Part shown: one piece after another, positions 36,439 to 45,444 of the stretch
Numbering within the stretch: the first letter of the stretch is position 1
Layout: every line of letters begins with the position of its first letter
Origin: Flammeovirgaceae bacterium
Lineage (GTDB): Bacteria; Bacteroidota; Bacteroidia; Cytophagales; Cyclobacteriaceae
Assembly (NCBI GenBank): GCA_021298355.1
Contig: JAJTEH010000005.1
Location: 1-64,000, forward strand
Reading direction: 5' to 3'
DNA length: 64,000 nt
Program-made: the position numbers and the translations under genes
The notes under the pieces: generated by a model
Told to the model about the DNA's origin: nothing
Database searches by the model: none
The model's input: only the letters and a program-made list of their open reading frames with translations

Positions 36439-37575
36439 TTACATTAATTTAGCTAACGTGCTTATAAATCGTTCAGGCACTTCTCCTTTGGTTGCAAGTT
36501 GGTAATCTGTGTAACTGCATGGCACAATGCTGTTGCGCGCGTACTTTTCTTTGCCTTGAGGATACGGAACTTCCATCCACCACTTTTCGCTCATCTTACT
36601 TTTATAAAATGAGATAGAAGAAGGCTCTGAGGGCATGGGCACTGTGTATTTTATAAAGTCGTTGCTTTTAATGTTTTGTTCATTTTTTCGATGATAAAAT
36701 CCTTCAATTAAATACCAAATCATTGTAGCAATTACTGAGGCAGTTTTGCCGTGGGCATCGTCTAACAAGGGTTGATAACCATAAAAACCTGCTGAACTTA
36801 ACTTTTCGTTATGCCCTGCATACCAACAAAGCTGGCAAGCTTCTTCTCCGGTTAATCCAAAAGGCTGAGCGCGATGTTGTGCAGGGGCATCGGCCGAGCG
36901 AATGGCAGTAATATCAAAAGAAAGTAAATCAGCATGGCGAATGGCCGGCTCCATTTCAGGTAAGTTGTTGCGCATTTGGCCCAACCGAAACGCTTCGAAG
37001 TACAATTTCTCTAATACAGCTACCGACAGAGGATCAATCAAATACGATTGATACGCCATGTGGATGTAATTAAAAAGATAATTGGGTTCGTGCATCAGAA
37101 TTTTATGAACATGCCGTTGCTCAGGGCTATCGGTTTGGTTGTCTTCCAAATCCAGAAAAGCATCTACATTTAAAAAGCTTATAAGTTTATCCAACGTTTC
37201 GTATGCAGTGTACTGGCCATACGTTAAGTCGTGCTGGCCCCCAAGTAAAACAGGAAAAACATTTTGTTCTAACAACATTCTGCAAACTTCACTCAAGCGT
37301 GTGTAAGTTTCTTCTCTGTCTATACCTGGTTTTAAATTTCCTAAATCTACAATTCGATATGCCCCTGTGCCGCGCTTTAAATGGTAGAGTTTTTCGCGAA
37401 TTGCATTAGCGGCTTTTTCTTCTTCATCGGGTAAACCAACCAATGCCATGTGTGCCTCTCTAAAATCAGGAATCTTATCCGTGTATGCGCGGATGTTTTT
37501 AAAGAAAGAGGATGGAGACGTAATGTTTTCGTAAAGCGACTCGTCAACTGCAGAGAAGAAAAGGGTTAGATCCAT
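36439..37575 (-). CDS. Ureohydrolase-fold protein (formimidoylglutamase-like) with altered metal ligands
   Basis: The 378-residue protein aligns by motif order with the arginase/formimidoylglutamase superfamily: VLLGGQHDLTYGQYTAYE (about residues 107-124) for the GGDHS motif, FLNVDAFLDLED (about 132-143) for DAHxD, and LLSFDITAIRSADAP (about 223-237) for SxDxDxxDP. Several manganese ligands are changed: DAHxD reads DAFLD and SFDID reads SFDIT. The first His is kept. Bacteroidota contain a subfamily of this kind annotated as formimidoylglutamase; whether it binds metal is not clear. It is a single gene. A TAACTTGT at 37605-37598 on the minus strand may be its -7 element. Confidence 0.7.
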   Translation of the reverse strand: MDLTLFFSAVDESLYENITSPSSFFKNIRAYTDKIPDFREAHMALVGLPDEEEKAANAIREKLYHLKRGTGAYRIVDLGNLKPGIDREETYTRLSEVCRMLLEQNVFPVLLGGQHDLTYGQYTAYETLDKLISFLNVDAFLDLEDNQTDSPEQRHVHKILMHEPNYLFNYIHMAYQSYLIDPLSVAVLEKLYFEAFRLGQMRNNLPEMEPAIRHADLLSFDITAIRSADAPAQHRAQPFGLTGEEACQLCWYAGHNEKLSSAGFYGYQPLLDDAHGKTASVIATMIWYLIEGFYHRKNEQNIKSNDFIKYTVPMPSEPSSISFYKSKMSEKWWMEVPYPQGKEKYARNSIVPCSYTDYQLATKGEVPERFISTLAKLM

Positions 37576-37755
37576 AATTAATATATAGAGTGAAGATACA
37601 AGTTATCCGGTGTTAAAAAAAAATGCATCAGTAAGTAAGAACGTAACCAAGTAAAGATAAACCAACACAAAGCGGGAAGCAAAACACCACATACAGTATG
37701 AACTCCGGCATTACAAATTGAACGTTAACTGAAATTATAAAAAAATCCACCTTCT

Positions 37756-37763
37756 TAATTTTG
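37756..37763 (+). promoter_or_regulatory. -7 element of the 37772 lipoprotein gene
   Basis: TAATTTTG (37756-37763) matches TAnnTTTG and lies eight bases before the ATG at 37772. No TTG is at the expected -33 distance, so the match is only partial support for a promoter. Confidence 0.35.
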
Positions 37764-37771
37764 ATGCCTAT

Positions 37772-38224
37772 ATGAATCCGTTATTCTTGAGTTTTGCATT
37801 GCTTCTGGTAGTAGCGTGCAGCGATTACGATGATGCCGATATACGCAATAGAAGTGTTGGGATTTACAATGGAGTAAGGCAAAGTTACGAGATACAAAAC
37901 AACGAATTAATGCCTGCCGGCCCCGATGAAAATGTAACCTTTTCTGTTTACAAGGTGGAAAATCCGTTTCATGTAGGTATTTCTATAGAAGGAGTTGACA
38001 TTATTGCTACACAAATAGCAGGAGCAAAAAATGCCTATACATTTAATGTAGACGAAATAGTGGTAAACAACCAAACCTTCGAAGGCTATGCAGGCTGTAA
38101 AAACGAATTAGGTTTTTTTGATGGAACCTACTTAACAGAGACACAACAGTTTATCTTTTTTGTAAAAAGAAAAGATAGTAGTCTGGTGTTTCGGTTTGTA
38201 GGCACATGGGTAAGTGCAAAATAA
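37772..38224 (+). CDS. Small lipoprotein (150 aa), function unknown
   Basis: The first 16 residues end in the lipobox LVVAC, so the mature protein is anchored by Cys16, followed by an acidic SDYDDAD. The rest is predicted beta-rich: VGIYNGVRQSYEIQN, FHVGISIEGVDIIATQ and SSLVFRFVGTWVSA. Two Cys remain (position 16 and one in GYAGCKNEL). I do not recognise a family; small lipoproteins of this size with META- or lipocalin-like sheets are common in Bacteroidota. It is monocistronic. Confidence 0.55.
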   Translation: MNPLFLSFALLLVVACSDYDDADIRNRSVGIYNGVRQSYEIQNNELMPAGPDENVTFSVYKVENPFHVGISIEGVDIIATQIAGAKNAYTFNVDEIVVNNQTFEGYAGCKNELGFFDGTYLTETQQFIFFVKRKDSSLVFRFVGTWVSAK

Positions 38225-38371
38225 ATAATATAAAGTAAGATTCTTGGGTGTAGATGCCAGTTACTTCATTCACCCTTCTCTAAAGAACAAAGTCATTGCT
38301 TTTATTTATTTTGAAAGTGGATACATTAAGAATTTAACCAAAGTGATTTATCAAACGCTTTTTAACAGACT

Positions 38372-38785
38372 ATGATAGGATTTAAAGTAACAACACCAGA
38401 TAACCTTGAAATCAGGTTTCAATATTATTCAGAGGAAGCACCTGTAACCTCTAGAGCATTTCAAAGTATTCTTCCTTTTTCCCGAACATTTTTTCATGCT
38501 CGAATTTCAGGACAAGAAATTTGGATAGATGATGTTCCAGGTTTAGATATAATACAAGAAAACGCTTCTATATTTACAAAACCAGGTGAAGTAGTAATTG
38601 GGCCATCTAAACCTGCTCGAGTTAAAACATCTACATGTTTTGGTATTTACTACGGAGAAGGAAAGGGTTTGGATGCCTGTAACATTTTTGCAATTGTTTT
38701 AGAAAGTGACAGACAAAAATTAATTGAATTAGGAAATAGAATTTGGAAATATGGTGCTCTTGAATTGAAAGTTTCGAGTTTGTAG
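38372..38785 (+). CDS. DUF3830/cyclophilin-like small protein
   Basis: The 137-residue protein has the pattern of a small beta-barrel of the cyclophilin-like type seen in DUF3830: EAPVTSRAFQSILPFSRTFFHARISGQEIWID, then PGEVVIGPSKPARV and a central CFGIYYGEGKGLDACNIFAIVL. The function of this family is not known. It has no signal peptide or membrane helix and should be cytoplasmic. It stands alone; 230 bases without a gene follow, ending at a strong terminator shared with the convergent tonB. Confidence 0.45.
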   Translation: MIGFKVTTPDNLEIRFQYYSEEAPVTSRAFQSILPFSRTFFHARISGQEIWIDDVPGLDIIQENASIFTKPGEVVIGPSKPARVKTSTCFGIYYGEGKGLDACNIFAIVLESDRQKLIELGNRIWKYGALELKVSSL

Positions 38786-39015
38786 TAATATTAAAAATAA
38801 TTTCATTATGAAAAGAAGAGATGAAATCAGTTGTCTACTCAAATAAATAGTTGTCACGAATAAGATTCAAGTAAAGTAAAGCAAAAGAAGATAGTTGTGT
38901 TCAGAATTCATTTAGCTAATGCACCATGTAAACTAGAGTATTATAAATAAAAGTGTACGGTTTAGTAAAGTTTATAGTCAAAATTGGTTATTGCATTTTT
39001 AAGGATTCACCCATA

Positions 39016-39047
39016 AAAAAACCCGAAGGTTACTCTTCGGGTTTTTT
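39016..39047. terminator. Bidirectional rho-independent terminator
   Basis: A 13-base-pair hairpin has left arm AAAAAACCCGAAG (39016-39028), loop GTTACT and right arm CTTCGGGTTTTTT (39035-39047). A T run follows on the plus strand and, on the minus strand, a U run is produced by the A run. It sits between two convergent genes: the DUF3830-like gene ending at 38785 and tonB ending at 39067. It can end both transcripts. Confidence 0.9.
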
Positions 39048-39066
39048 ATTATTTTTTTAGTTTGGC

Positions 39067-39744
39067 TTAACCTAATTTAAATGTGATAGGTAACACCATT
39101 CTTTGTTTTACAGGCTTACCGCGTTGCTTACCTGGAGTCCAGCTTGGAAACGATTGGATTATTCGAACAGCTTCTTCATCGCAACCTGCTCCAATTCCTT
39201 TTATAGCTTGTACATCAGAAATTGTTCCATCTTTATTGATAACAAACTGCACGAACACTTTACCTTCAGTGCCCATTCTTCTAGCCTGAGCCGGGTATTT
39301 TAATTTTTTCTGTACGTATTCGTAGAATGCTTGCATACCACCTTTAGGAGCAGCAGTTTCTTCTACTACAGTAAAGATTTCATCAACCTCTTCTTTAGGT
39401 TCTTCTACTGGAGCAATTACTATGTCAGAAACTTTTGTGTCTTCGGTAACTTCTACGTCAAATTCCACTTTAATTTCTTCTTCAATTTCTTCTTCATCTG
39501 GTACCTCTACAATTTGAGGTTGTTGAATTTTTGGTGGTGGTGGTGGTGGCTGATCGGTCGGAGGAACCTCGATGATTTCTTCCATCTGGTTATTTCCCTT
39601 GTTAAGATCTTTCACAGCGGTGTCGTCATATTGGCGGTATTCGAATGCGCTTACTGCTATCAGTAACGCCACCAATAAACCGATATTAAAGAATAGCCAC
39701 GATTTATTCGTTAAATCAGCTTTCTCGGTCTTCTTAGCTTCCAT
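39067..39744 (-). CDS. tonB: TonB-family energy transducer
   Basis: The chosen start is the ATG at 39744 (MEAKKTEKADL); an upstream in-frame TTG is less likely. The 225-residue protein has one N-terminal transmembrane helix (about residues 18-35), a proline- and Glu-rich periplasmic linker (PPTDQPPPPPPKIQQP, then many Glu/Val residues), and the C-terminal TonB domain (about 140-225: FYEYVQKKLKYPAQARRMG, GKVFVQFVINKDGTISDV, SFPSWTPGKQRGKPVKQRM). It carries proton-motive energy from the ExbBD complex to outer-membrane receptors. exbB and exbD are not adjacent here. The -7 TATATTTG lies 26 bases upstream of the ATG. Confidence 0.9.
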   Translation of the reverse strand: MEAKKTEKADLTNKSWLFFNIGLLVALLIAVSAFEYRQYDDTAVKDLNKGNNQMEEIIEVPPTDQPPPPPPKIQQPQIVEVPDEEEIEEEIKVEFDVEVTEDTKVSDIVIAPVEEPKEEVDEIFTVVEETAAPKGGMQAFYEYVQKKLKYPAQARRMGTEGKVFVQFVINKDGTISDVQAIKGIGAGCDEEAVRIIQSFPSWTPGKQRGKPVKQRMVLPITFKLG

Positions 39745-39770
39745 AGGTATTAGTTTTGGCAATAGAATTT

Positions 39771-39778
39771 CAAATATA
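39771..39778 (-). promoter_or_regulatory. -7 element upstream of tonB
   Basis: The minus strand reads TATATTTG, an exact TAnnTTTG, 26 bases upstream of the tonB ATG at 39744. This placement supports the shorter start and gives a leader of about 20 bases. A clear -33 element was not found. Confidence 0.45.
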
Positions 39779-39814
39779 GAAAAAGGTCACATAGCTAAAG
39801 AAAAAAATATTCTT

Positions 39815-40531
39815 TTATCTGCGTGAACCGTAAAATAAGGTTAAGAAAAGGGTGGGAAATACTGAATATTGCTTTCTGTTAAGCATAAGCTCAATGTCTC
39901 GGCTGTAGGTATCAACTAAAATTCCGGCTTCGAAACCTGTTACCTGGTCTTTTATAGTTCCCATCTCGAAGTTAATGGCCGCTTTAACATTTAGTCCGAG
40001 CGCTGCCTTAGAATCTCCTAATCCTTGAAATAACCGGCCCGGCCCATAAATAGCACCTTGAGGTATATCTTCGGTAAAGGGTGCAAAACGACTTACAGAA
40101 GAGTTATCTGGTTGATATTCTACGTAATAAGGGGAAATTAAACCAATAGAAGGTCCTCCGGCAAAAACAGCTTTTACTTCTACCCCGCGCTGTGGAGCCT
40201 TTTTAAAAAGAATAAGGTCGCGACCATATTGCAGGCGAATGCCATATAAATAATTGGTTTTTCCGGGTATGTAAGGGTTATTGGTAAAGGCTGCATTTTT
40301 ACGTACTTCTTGCGGATGTTTAATGTTTACCAGTTCAACGCCAAAAGTTTCCAGAATTCTGTCGTTTTTAAGTTTGCGGGCTTTTTTAAAGGTGATACCA
40401 CCAATAAGACCGCCAAACGTATTTTTATTGATGCCCCAGGTAAACTCGCTTTGGTAATCGTAGCTGTCTTGGGTTTGTCCTAAAGAAACAAAACTTACTA
40501 ACAGGCAAAGTATAGGTAAATAAAATCTCAT
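39815..40531 (-). CDS. Putative outer-membrane protein of unknown function
   Basis: The ATG at 40531 begins a signal peptide (MRFYLPILCLLVSFVSLGQ); the longer in-frame start at 40579 would add an unlikely 16-residue prefix. The mature part of about 219 residues is rich in aromatic and alternating hydrophobic residues, as in small beta-barrels (EFTWGINKNTFGGLIGGITF, LYGIRLQYGRDLILF, GVEVKAVFAGGPSIGLISPYYVEY). It ends with a strand VFPTLFLTLFYGSRR. I do not assign a family. It lies between tonB, 70 bases away, and the divergent osmC-like gene. Confidence 0.55.
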   Translation of the reverse strand: MRFYLPILCLLVSFVSLGQTQDSYDYQSEFTWGINKNTFGGLIGGITFKKARKLKNDRILETFGVELVNIKHPQEVRKNAAFTNNPYIPGKTNYLYGIRLQYGRDLILFKKAPQRGVEVKAVFAGGPSIGLISPYYVEYQPDNSSVSRFAPFTEDIPQGAIYGPGRLFQGLGDSKAALGLNVKAAINFEMGTIKDQVTGFEAGILVDTYSRDIELMLNRKQYSVFPTLFLTLFYGSRR

Positions 40532-40590
40532 TGTATTTTTGACCACAAGTAAAACTAACAGACCTAACGCTAATTTCAAATCAATAGTTT

Positions 40591-40998
40591 ATGGCAGCAA
40601 CGGCTATCACACATTACCTCGGAAATTTAAGAACGGAAGCTACACATCGTTTATCTGGCAATACCATCATTACAGATGCTCCGCCAGATAACAATGGTAA
40701 AGGTGAGGCGTTTAGCCCTACTGATTTAGTGAGTGCCGCCTTAAGTTCTTGTATGATGACGATCATGGGCATTGTGGCTGAACGCGAAAAAATAGAACTA
40801 AAAGGATTGAAGGCTGAGGTGGTAAAGGTTATGGCTGCAGAACCAAGACGGATAGCTGAAATACACATAACATTTTCTTATGCCGATTTGAAAGCTTCTG
40901 ATGTGCAAAAAGAAAAACTCGAACGTGCTGCGCGCACATGCCCGGTTGCTTTAAGTTTATCAGAGAATGTAAAGCAAGTGATTTCGTTTAATTGGTAG
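40591..40998 (+). CDS. OsmC/Ohr-family peroxiredoxin-like protein
   Basis: OsmC-family proteins reduce organic hydroperoxides using two reactive Cys. The 135-residue protein has the first Cys in LSSCMMTIMGIVAER (about residue 51) and the second in TCPVALSLSENV (about 115), with Arg/Glu positions such as GEAFSPTDL (about 37) in between. The size and Cys spacing fit the YhfA/OsmC-like subgroup. It is cytoplasmic. It is convergent with the ytxJ-like gene, overlapping by 11 bases at the 3' ends. Bacillithiol-type thiol chemistry is represented in both this pair and bshA. Confidence 0.88.
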   Translation: MAATAITHYLGNLRTEATHRLSGNTIITDAPPDNNGKGEAFSPTDLVSAALSSCMMTIMGIVAEREKIELKGLKAEVVKVMAAEPRRIAEIHITFSYADLKASDVQKEKLERAARTCPVALSLSENVKQVISFNW

Positions 40999-41341
40999 CC
41001 ACCGCACTTGCCGATGCTAAAATTTGTTGATAGTTGATATCGAAATGGGAAGCGTGATAAACAACCTTCTGATTGAATAAAACAATAGCCTGTGGCGATT
41101 CGTGTTCGATGTTTAAATTTTCAGCAATTAAATTTGAAATGGGCCGATAGCTTAGTAAATCCAGAAAATAGGGTTCGATTACCTGATTGTCGTTGGTTTT
41201 CCAGTTTCTCTCTAATCTATCTAACGTTGTTTTGCTGATAGAACAACGCGTACTGTGTTTAAAAAGCAAAACAGGTTTTTGCGTAGAATTTCTAATTGCT
41301 TCTGCTAGTTGATTTTCGGTTGTTAGGTGTTGCCATTCCAT
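40988..41341 (-). CDS. ytxJ: YtxJ-family bacillithiol-linked thioredoxin-like protein
   Basis: The ATG at 41341 (MEWQHLTTENQ) is chosen; the upstream 50 in-frame codons overlap the neighbouring gene and have no domain. The 117-residue product has the thioredoxin-fold YtxJ pattern: KPVLLFKHSTRCSISKTTLDRL, with a single Cys in the TRCSIS site, and HESPQAIVLFNQKVVYHASHFDI. The family is annotated as bacillithiol-system redox-active protein. bshA is at 57702-58853 in this window, which fits a bacillithiol-producing organism. It converges on the OsmC gene with an 11-base 3' overlap. Confidence 0.85.
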   Translation of the reverse strand: MEWQHLTTENQLAEAIRNSTQKPVLLFKHSTRCSISKTTLDRLERNWKTNDNQVIEPYFLDLLSYRPISNLIAENLNIEHESPQAIVLFNQKVVYHASHFDINYQQILASASAVATN

Positions 41342-41384
41342 AGTTTGTTCTGCTTTAATCAAAAAAAACAGATGAAACTTTAAA

Positions 41385-42485
41385 TTAGTTCTTTTTTTCT
41401 GATTTTGGTTTTTGGATAGGGTCGATAGAATAAGCGATGGCTTCCATCTCGCGAATAAGTTCGCGCTGAGGTTTACCCGGGCTAAACACAAATCCTTCTA
41501 TATATACCAAAACATTATTCTGCGGATTTACAAAAGCATATCCTAAAAAAGGCCCCCCCATAGTGCGTGTGTTGGTGCGCCACAAACCTCGTAGCTCCAT
41601 TGCAAATTTGTTGTTAAGGTTAACTTGTGTGCTTTTTATTGGGTTAAAAGGAATATCTCTTTCTACCGTAATATAAGAGGAGGGTTGATCTGGATCTTCA
41701 AAAATGTAAGAACTGGTTATGGATTCGCGCCATTGTAAAATACTATCAGGTAAAAGTTGGTATTCGCTGGTGTAGGGTTTGGTAGCGATAAAAAAGTTTT
41801 TATCTATCTCTGCTTCCGGAGATCTGAACCACGCAAAATCTGGCCGTTCGTCTGCTACTTTATAACCAGCAGGAAAAAGACCTTTTAATTGAAACCGCTC
41901 TGCTAAAACTTTTTTTAATGAAGCAGTAGAAGTAACAGGTTGCATTCCTTCTTGAATCCTCTTTCTTTCTGCCTTGTTAAAAAATTCTTCTATTTGTTTT
42001 CTGTTTTTTTGCAGGTGTTGTACTAATTCGTTTTCATTTCTTCCAAACAAGTACAACACTTCCTGATCGCGCGAGTATTCGTTTGATTTATTCACGATAA
42101 AGAAACTTGTGTCGTTTTCTATTCGGCTTAGGGTTTCGTCTGAAAGGTTATCGGTTATAGCTTTTGTGCCTGCAGAGCGTTTGTCGAGGGTGAAAACGTA
42201 TACAAGATTTCGGATTTGGGTAAGTAGTTTTATTTTTTTATTTGGGTGTACAAACTTCACATTAAAATTATATTCGGGCCTGGGCAAGCCATCCATTTCT
42301 CTGCGGAAAATTTTTTGTACTTCCTCTCCTAATTCATTTCTCCATTGAAGCGAGTCCATCAGAATAATCATATCGCCACTACGGCCTGTTGCTTTGGGTT
42401 TACCCTTGCCGGAATCATCGTTTGAAGGTGTGCAGGTTACCAGCGCCAACAACAGAAACGGAAGTGCGAAAATTAATTTTTTCAT
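41385..42485 (-). CDS. DUF4837-family lipoprotein
   Basis: The 366-residue protein begins with a lipoprotein signal (LLLALVTC, Cys18), then a Gly/Ser/Lys linker. The DUF4837 domain starts at ATGRSGDMIILMDSLQW and contains VKFVHPNKKIKLLTQIRNLVYVFTLD, EVLYLFGRNENELVQHL and EMAIAYSID-like C-terminal residues (ELIREMEAIAYSIDP). This family is found only in Bacteroidota; its members are outer-envelope lipoproteins of unknown function. It is encoded 50 bases downstream of the MltD-like gene and 43 bases before ytxJ on the same strand. Confidence 0.85.
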   Translation of the reverse strand: MKKLIFALPFLLLALVTCTPSNDDSGKGKPKATGRSGDMIILMDSLQWRNELGEEVQKIFRREMDGLPRPEYNFNVKFVHPNKKIKLLTQIRNLVYVFTLDKRSAGTKAITDNLSDETLSRIENDTSFFIVNKSNEYSRDQEVLYLFGRNENELVQHLQKNRKQIEEFFNKAERKRIQEGMQPVTSTASLKKVLAERFQLKGLFPAGYKVADERPDFAWFRSPEAEIDKNFFIATKPYTSEYQLLPDSILQWRESITSSYIFEDPDQPSSYITVERDIPFNPIKSTQVNLNNKFAMELRGLWRTNTRTMGGPFLGYAFVNPQNNVLVYIEGFVFSPGKPQRELIREMEAIAYSIDPIQKPKSEKKN

Positions 42486-42535
42486 AGTATACTTATTGTT
42501 TACTCATAACACACAATAATGAAAAACGTCACAGC

Positions 42536-43999
42536 TTATTTACCAATAACAAGTTTTTGACCGGGTTGTATGCTGTTGGAATTCAGATTATTTAATGCTT
42601 TAATTTTTTCTATAGATAACCCTTCAAATTTTTTTGAGATACTCCAGAGTGTATCCCCCTCTTGTACTACATAGGTTTTATCTACTGGAAGAGGTATAGG
42701 CATTGTTTGTGTTACGGAGTCTTTCTTAATGGCCGATGGTTTTAGCCAGATATGTAAGCGCTGCCCCACCCGAATGGTAGTACTTCTGAGGTTATTCCAT
42801 TTTTTAATATCGGCTACGCGCACATTATAACGGATGGCTATAGAACCCAACACATCTCCGGATTTAACCCGGTACACTACTTTATCTTTTCCATACGTGC
42901 TGCCCGGAGAATTTTTAGCCAGGATTTCTAATTCTTTCTTACCCATACGCGAGGCAGAATCGAGTATAAAGGTTCTGTTGCTTTCGAAAATCTTTTTAGT
43001 AGCAACGGGTACGCGCAAAACAAAAGGTTTGCTTACATCTGGTATGGCATATTGTAAAATGTTAGGGTTAAGCAAGGCGATATCATCGGCACAAGTTTGG
43101 GTTAATGTGGCAAAGGTTGGCAAATGCAAATATTTTTTAACAATGATGGTGTCGCTGGCAGGATAAGCATATTGATTTTCGAAAATGAAATTATGTTCTT
43201 TTAAATAGTTCATGGTGTATGTGATGGCCACAAACTGAGGAACATAAGAACGTGTTTCTCTTGGAACATAAGGATAAATCTCCCAGAATGATTTTTTGTT
43301 ACCAGCTCTTCTAATGGCGCGCTTTACGTTGCCCGGCCCACTGTTGTAGGCAGCGAGTGCTAACTCCCAATCTCCGAAAATGCCATAGAGTTGTTTTAAA
43401 TATCTACATGCAGCAATTGTAGCTTTTTCCGGATCCATGCGATCGTCCTGGTAGAAATCAACATGTAAATCGAAATAGCGGCCGGTGGCTGCCATAAACT
43501 GCCACAAACCAACTGCGCGCGCACGCGAAATGGCTTTAGGATTTAATCCCGATTCGATAATGGATAAATATTTTAATTCATCGGGTAAACCATATTCTTT
43601 TAAATATTTTTCGAAAAGCGGAAAATACAAATTCATCCGCTGAATAATCATGTTCGTGTAAGCCCTGTCTTTAACCGTAAAAAAGTTTATGAATGAATGA
43701 ACCTTATCATTATAAAGTAAAGGAATTTCTTTTTGTATACACGATAACCTGTCGGCAATTAAAAAAGGATCATCGTTGCCAGGAATAAACTCAAGGTTTG
43801 CAGGCAACGAATAAAAATTTAGGTTGATAGAATCTTCTTTGTATAAAATTTCATCGAAAGCATTTTCTACTTCTAAAGAATCTACCACGACTGAGTCTGG
43901 TACAATTTGCGCAAACCCCGAATAAGAAATAAACAAGCAAGTAAATGATACGAAGGCCTTGCCGGTGTTTTTCAGTTGGCGAAAAAAATAATCAACCAT
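42536..43999 (-). CDS. mltD: Membrane-bound lytic transglycosylase D-like protein
   Basis: This murein lytic transglycosylase cleaves peptidoglycan glycan strands. The 487-residue protein has an N-terminal signal sequence (to about residue 30) and the SLT domain with catalytic Glu149 in LSIIESGLNPKAISRARAVG (about residues 145-164) and LWQFMAATGRYF. AAYNSGPGNVKRAI follows. Two LysM peptidoglycan-binding repeats are at the C-terminus (VKSGDVLGSIAIRYNVRVADI and VVQEGDTLWSISKKFEGLSIE). The DUF1978/extra-domain region lies between. It is six bases downstream of gatA in a long minus-strand run that also contains the EnvC-like protein, so it probably helps in cell-wall turnover. Confidence 0.93.
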   Translation of the reverse strand: MVDYFFRQLKNTGKAFVSFTCLFISYSGFAQIVPDSVVVDSLEVENAFDEILYKEDSINLNFYSLPANLEFIPGNDDPFLIADRLSCIQKEIPLLYNDKVHSFINFFTVKDRAYTNMIIQRMNLYFPLFEKYLKEYGLPDELKYLSIIESGLNPKAISRARAVGLWQFMAATGRYFDLHVDFYQDDRMDPEKATIAACRYLKQLYGIFGDWELALAAYNSGPGNVKRAIRRAGNKKSFWEIYPYVPRETRSYVPQFVAITYTMNYLKEHNFIFENQYAYPASDTIIVKKYLHLPTFATLTQTCADDIALLNPNILQYAIPDVSKPFVLRVPVATKKIFESNRTFILDSASRMGKKELEILAKNSPGSTYGKDKVVYRVKSGDVLGSIAIRYNVRVADIKKWNNLRSTTIRVGQRLHIWLKPSAIKKDSVTQTMPIPLPVDKTYVVQEGDTLWSISKKFEGLSIEKIKALNNLNSNSIQPGQKLVIGK

Positions 44000-44005
44000 G
44001 AAGTT

Positions 44006-45430
44006 TTAATTTCTTAATAAACGTTTAGCAACAGCTAATAATTTTGTTTCATTAAAATCTGCCGCCATTATTTGTAAACCAATGGGCATTTTTTGCAAGT
44101 CGCTTCCGCAAGGTACGGAGATTGCCGGAATTCCGGCAATGTTTGCATACACGCTGTAAACATCTGCTAAGTACATGGTAAGCGGATTTCCTTGTTTCTC
44201 ACCTACCTTAAATGCTGTAGTGGGTGCGGTAGGTGAAATCAGAAAATCATAGTGTTTAAAAACTTCGGTGGTTTCTTGTCTGATCAGTTGTCGTACTTTT
44301 TGTGCTTTGGTATAAAAAGAATCGTAATAAGAAGAACTTAGTACGAAGGTTCCTAACAAAATTCTTCTTTTTACTTCTTCGCCAAAACCTGTTGTTCGCA
44401 CACTTTTATAATGTTGTTCGAGCGATGGAGCTTGTGTACTTGCACCATAGCGAATGCCATCGTATCGGTTTAAGTTAGAGCTTGCTTCGGCAGTTGTTAA
44501 AATATAATACGTTGGCAAGGCATAAGGTTGTAGGGGCAAGTTTATCTCTTCTACCGGATGTCCATCATTTTTAATTTGTTTGATGGCGTTGAAAAAAGCT
44601 TGTTTTACTTCTTCTTGTATGCCTTCCTGTTCAATACTTTGTTTGCTATACGCAAATTTGAAAGTTTGATTTTTGTTTTCATCGATCCATGCTGCGTAAT
44701 CCGGAATAGGTTCTGATGAAACTGTACTGTCGAAATCATCTTTGCCAGAAACTATTGGTAACACTTTTGCGATGGTATCTACATCATTGGCGATTAAGCC
44801 AACACAATCAAATGAAGAGGCATAAGCCACTAAACCATGGCGCGAAATACGAGAATATGTTGGTTTTAATCCTACGAGGCCGCAGAAAGAAGCGGGCTGT
44901 CTTACAGAACCACCTGTATCCGAACCTAACGAAAGATGACACATTTGCGCTTGCACAGCAACAGCCGAGCCACCCGATGAGCCACCCGGTACACGGGTGT
45001 TATCTAAAAAATTTTTTACAGAGCCGTAAGCAGAGTTTTCGGTAGATGAACCCATGCCGAACTCATCGCAATTTTGCCTGCCAATGATGATGGCATCTGC
45101 ATCTATTAATTTTTGAACACACGTTGCTGTGTAGGCAGCACGATAACCCTCTAAAATTTTACTACCAGCTTGTAGCGGAAAATTTTGGTAAGCGAAAACA
45201 TCTTTAATACCTACAACTAAACCGGCCAGAGGTCCGGCTGTTTTGTTTTTTACTTTTTTGTTGATGGCATCGGCTTGTTGCAAAGCGCTTTCTTCGAACA
45301 CAGTGAGGAAAGCGTTGAGCGATTTATTTTGATTAATGTTCTGCAAGAAGTGTAGTACTAACTCCCTACAAGAAATCGTGCCGTGCCGGAGAGCTTCCTG
45401 CACGGCACGAAATGAACCGTAGTTGATCAA
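44006..45430 (-). CDS. gatA: Asp/Glu-tRNA amidotransferase subunit A
   Basis: GatA is the amidase subunit of GatCAB, which converts Glu-tRNA(Gln) or Asp-tRNA(Asn) to the correct amide form. The 474-residue protein has the amidase signature with Lys76 in VVGIKDVFAYQNFPLQ, the cis-Ser in RVPGGSSGGSAVAVQ (about residue 151) and the nucleophile Ser175 in LGSDTGGSVRQPASFCG. The C-terminal IPAISVPCGSDLQKMPIGLQI is also typical. The start is a TTG (45428-45430); no ATG is nearby. Start choice is uncertain by a few residues. gatB and gatC are not in this window, so they are encoded elsewhere. tatA is 14 bases upstream. Confidence 0.94.
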   Translation of the reverse strand: MINYGSFRAVQEALRHGTISCRELVLHFLQNINQNKSLNAFLTVFEESALQQADAINKKVKNKTAGPLAGLVVGIKDVFAYQNFPLQAGSKILEGYRAAYTATCVQKLIDADAIIIGRQNCDEFGMGSSTENSAYGSVKNFLDNTRVPGGSSGGSAVAVQAQMCHLSLGSDTGGSVRQPASFCGLVGLKPTYSRISRHGLVAYASSFDCVGLIANDVDTIAKVLPIVSGKDDFDSTVSSEPIPDYAAWIDENKNQTFKFAYSKQSIEQEGIQEEVKQAFFNAIKQIKNDGHPVEEINLPLQPYALPTYYILTTAEASSNLNRYDGIRYGASTQAPSLEQHYKSVRTTGFGEEVKRRILLGTFVLSSSYYDSFYTKAQKVRQLIRQETTEVFKHYDFLISPTAPTTAFKVGEKQGNPLTMYLADVYSVYANIAGIPAISVPCGSDLQKMPIGLQIMAADFNETKLLAVAKRLLRN

Positions 45431-45444
45431 GATGGTTGAGTTAT

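Noticed and set aside
39331-39666. 111-codon plus-strand frame rich in Trp and Phe
   Set aside because: It is antisense to the proline- and Glu-rich linker of tonB; the low-complexity composition is a mirror of that linker.
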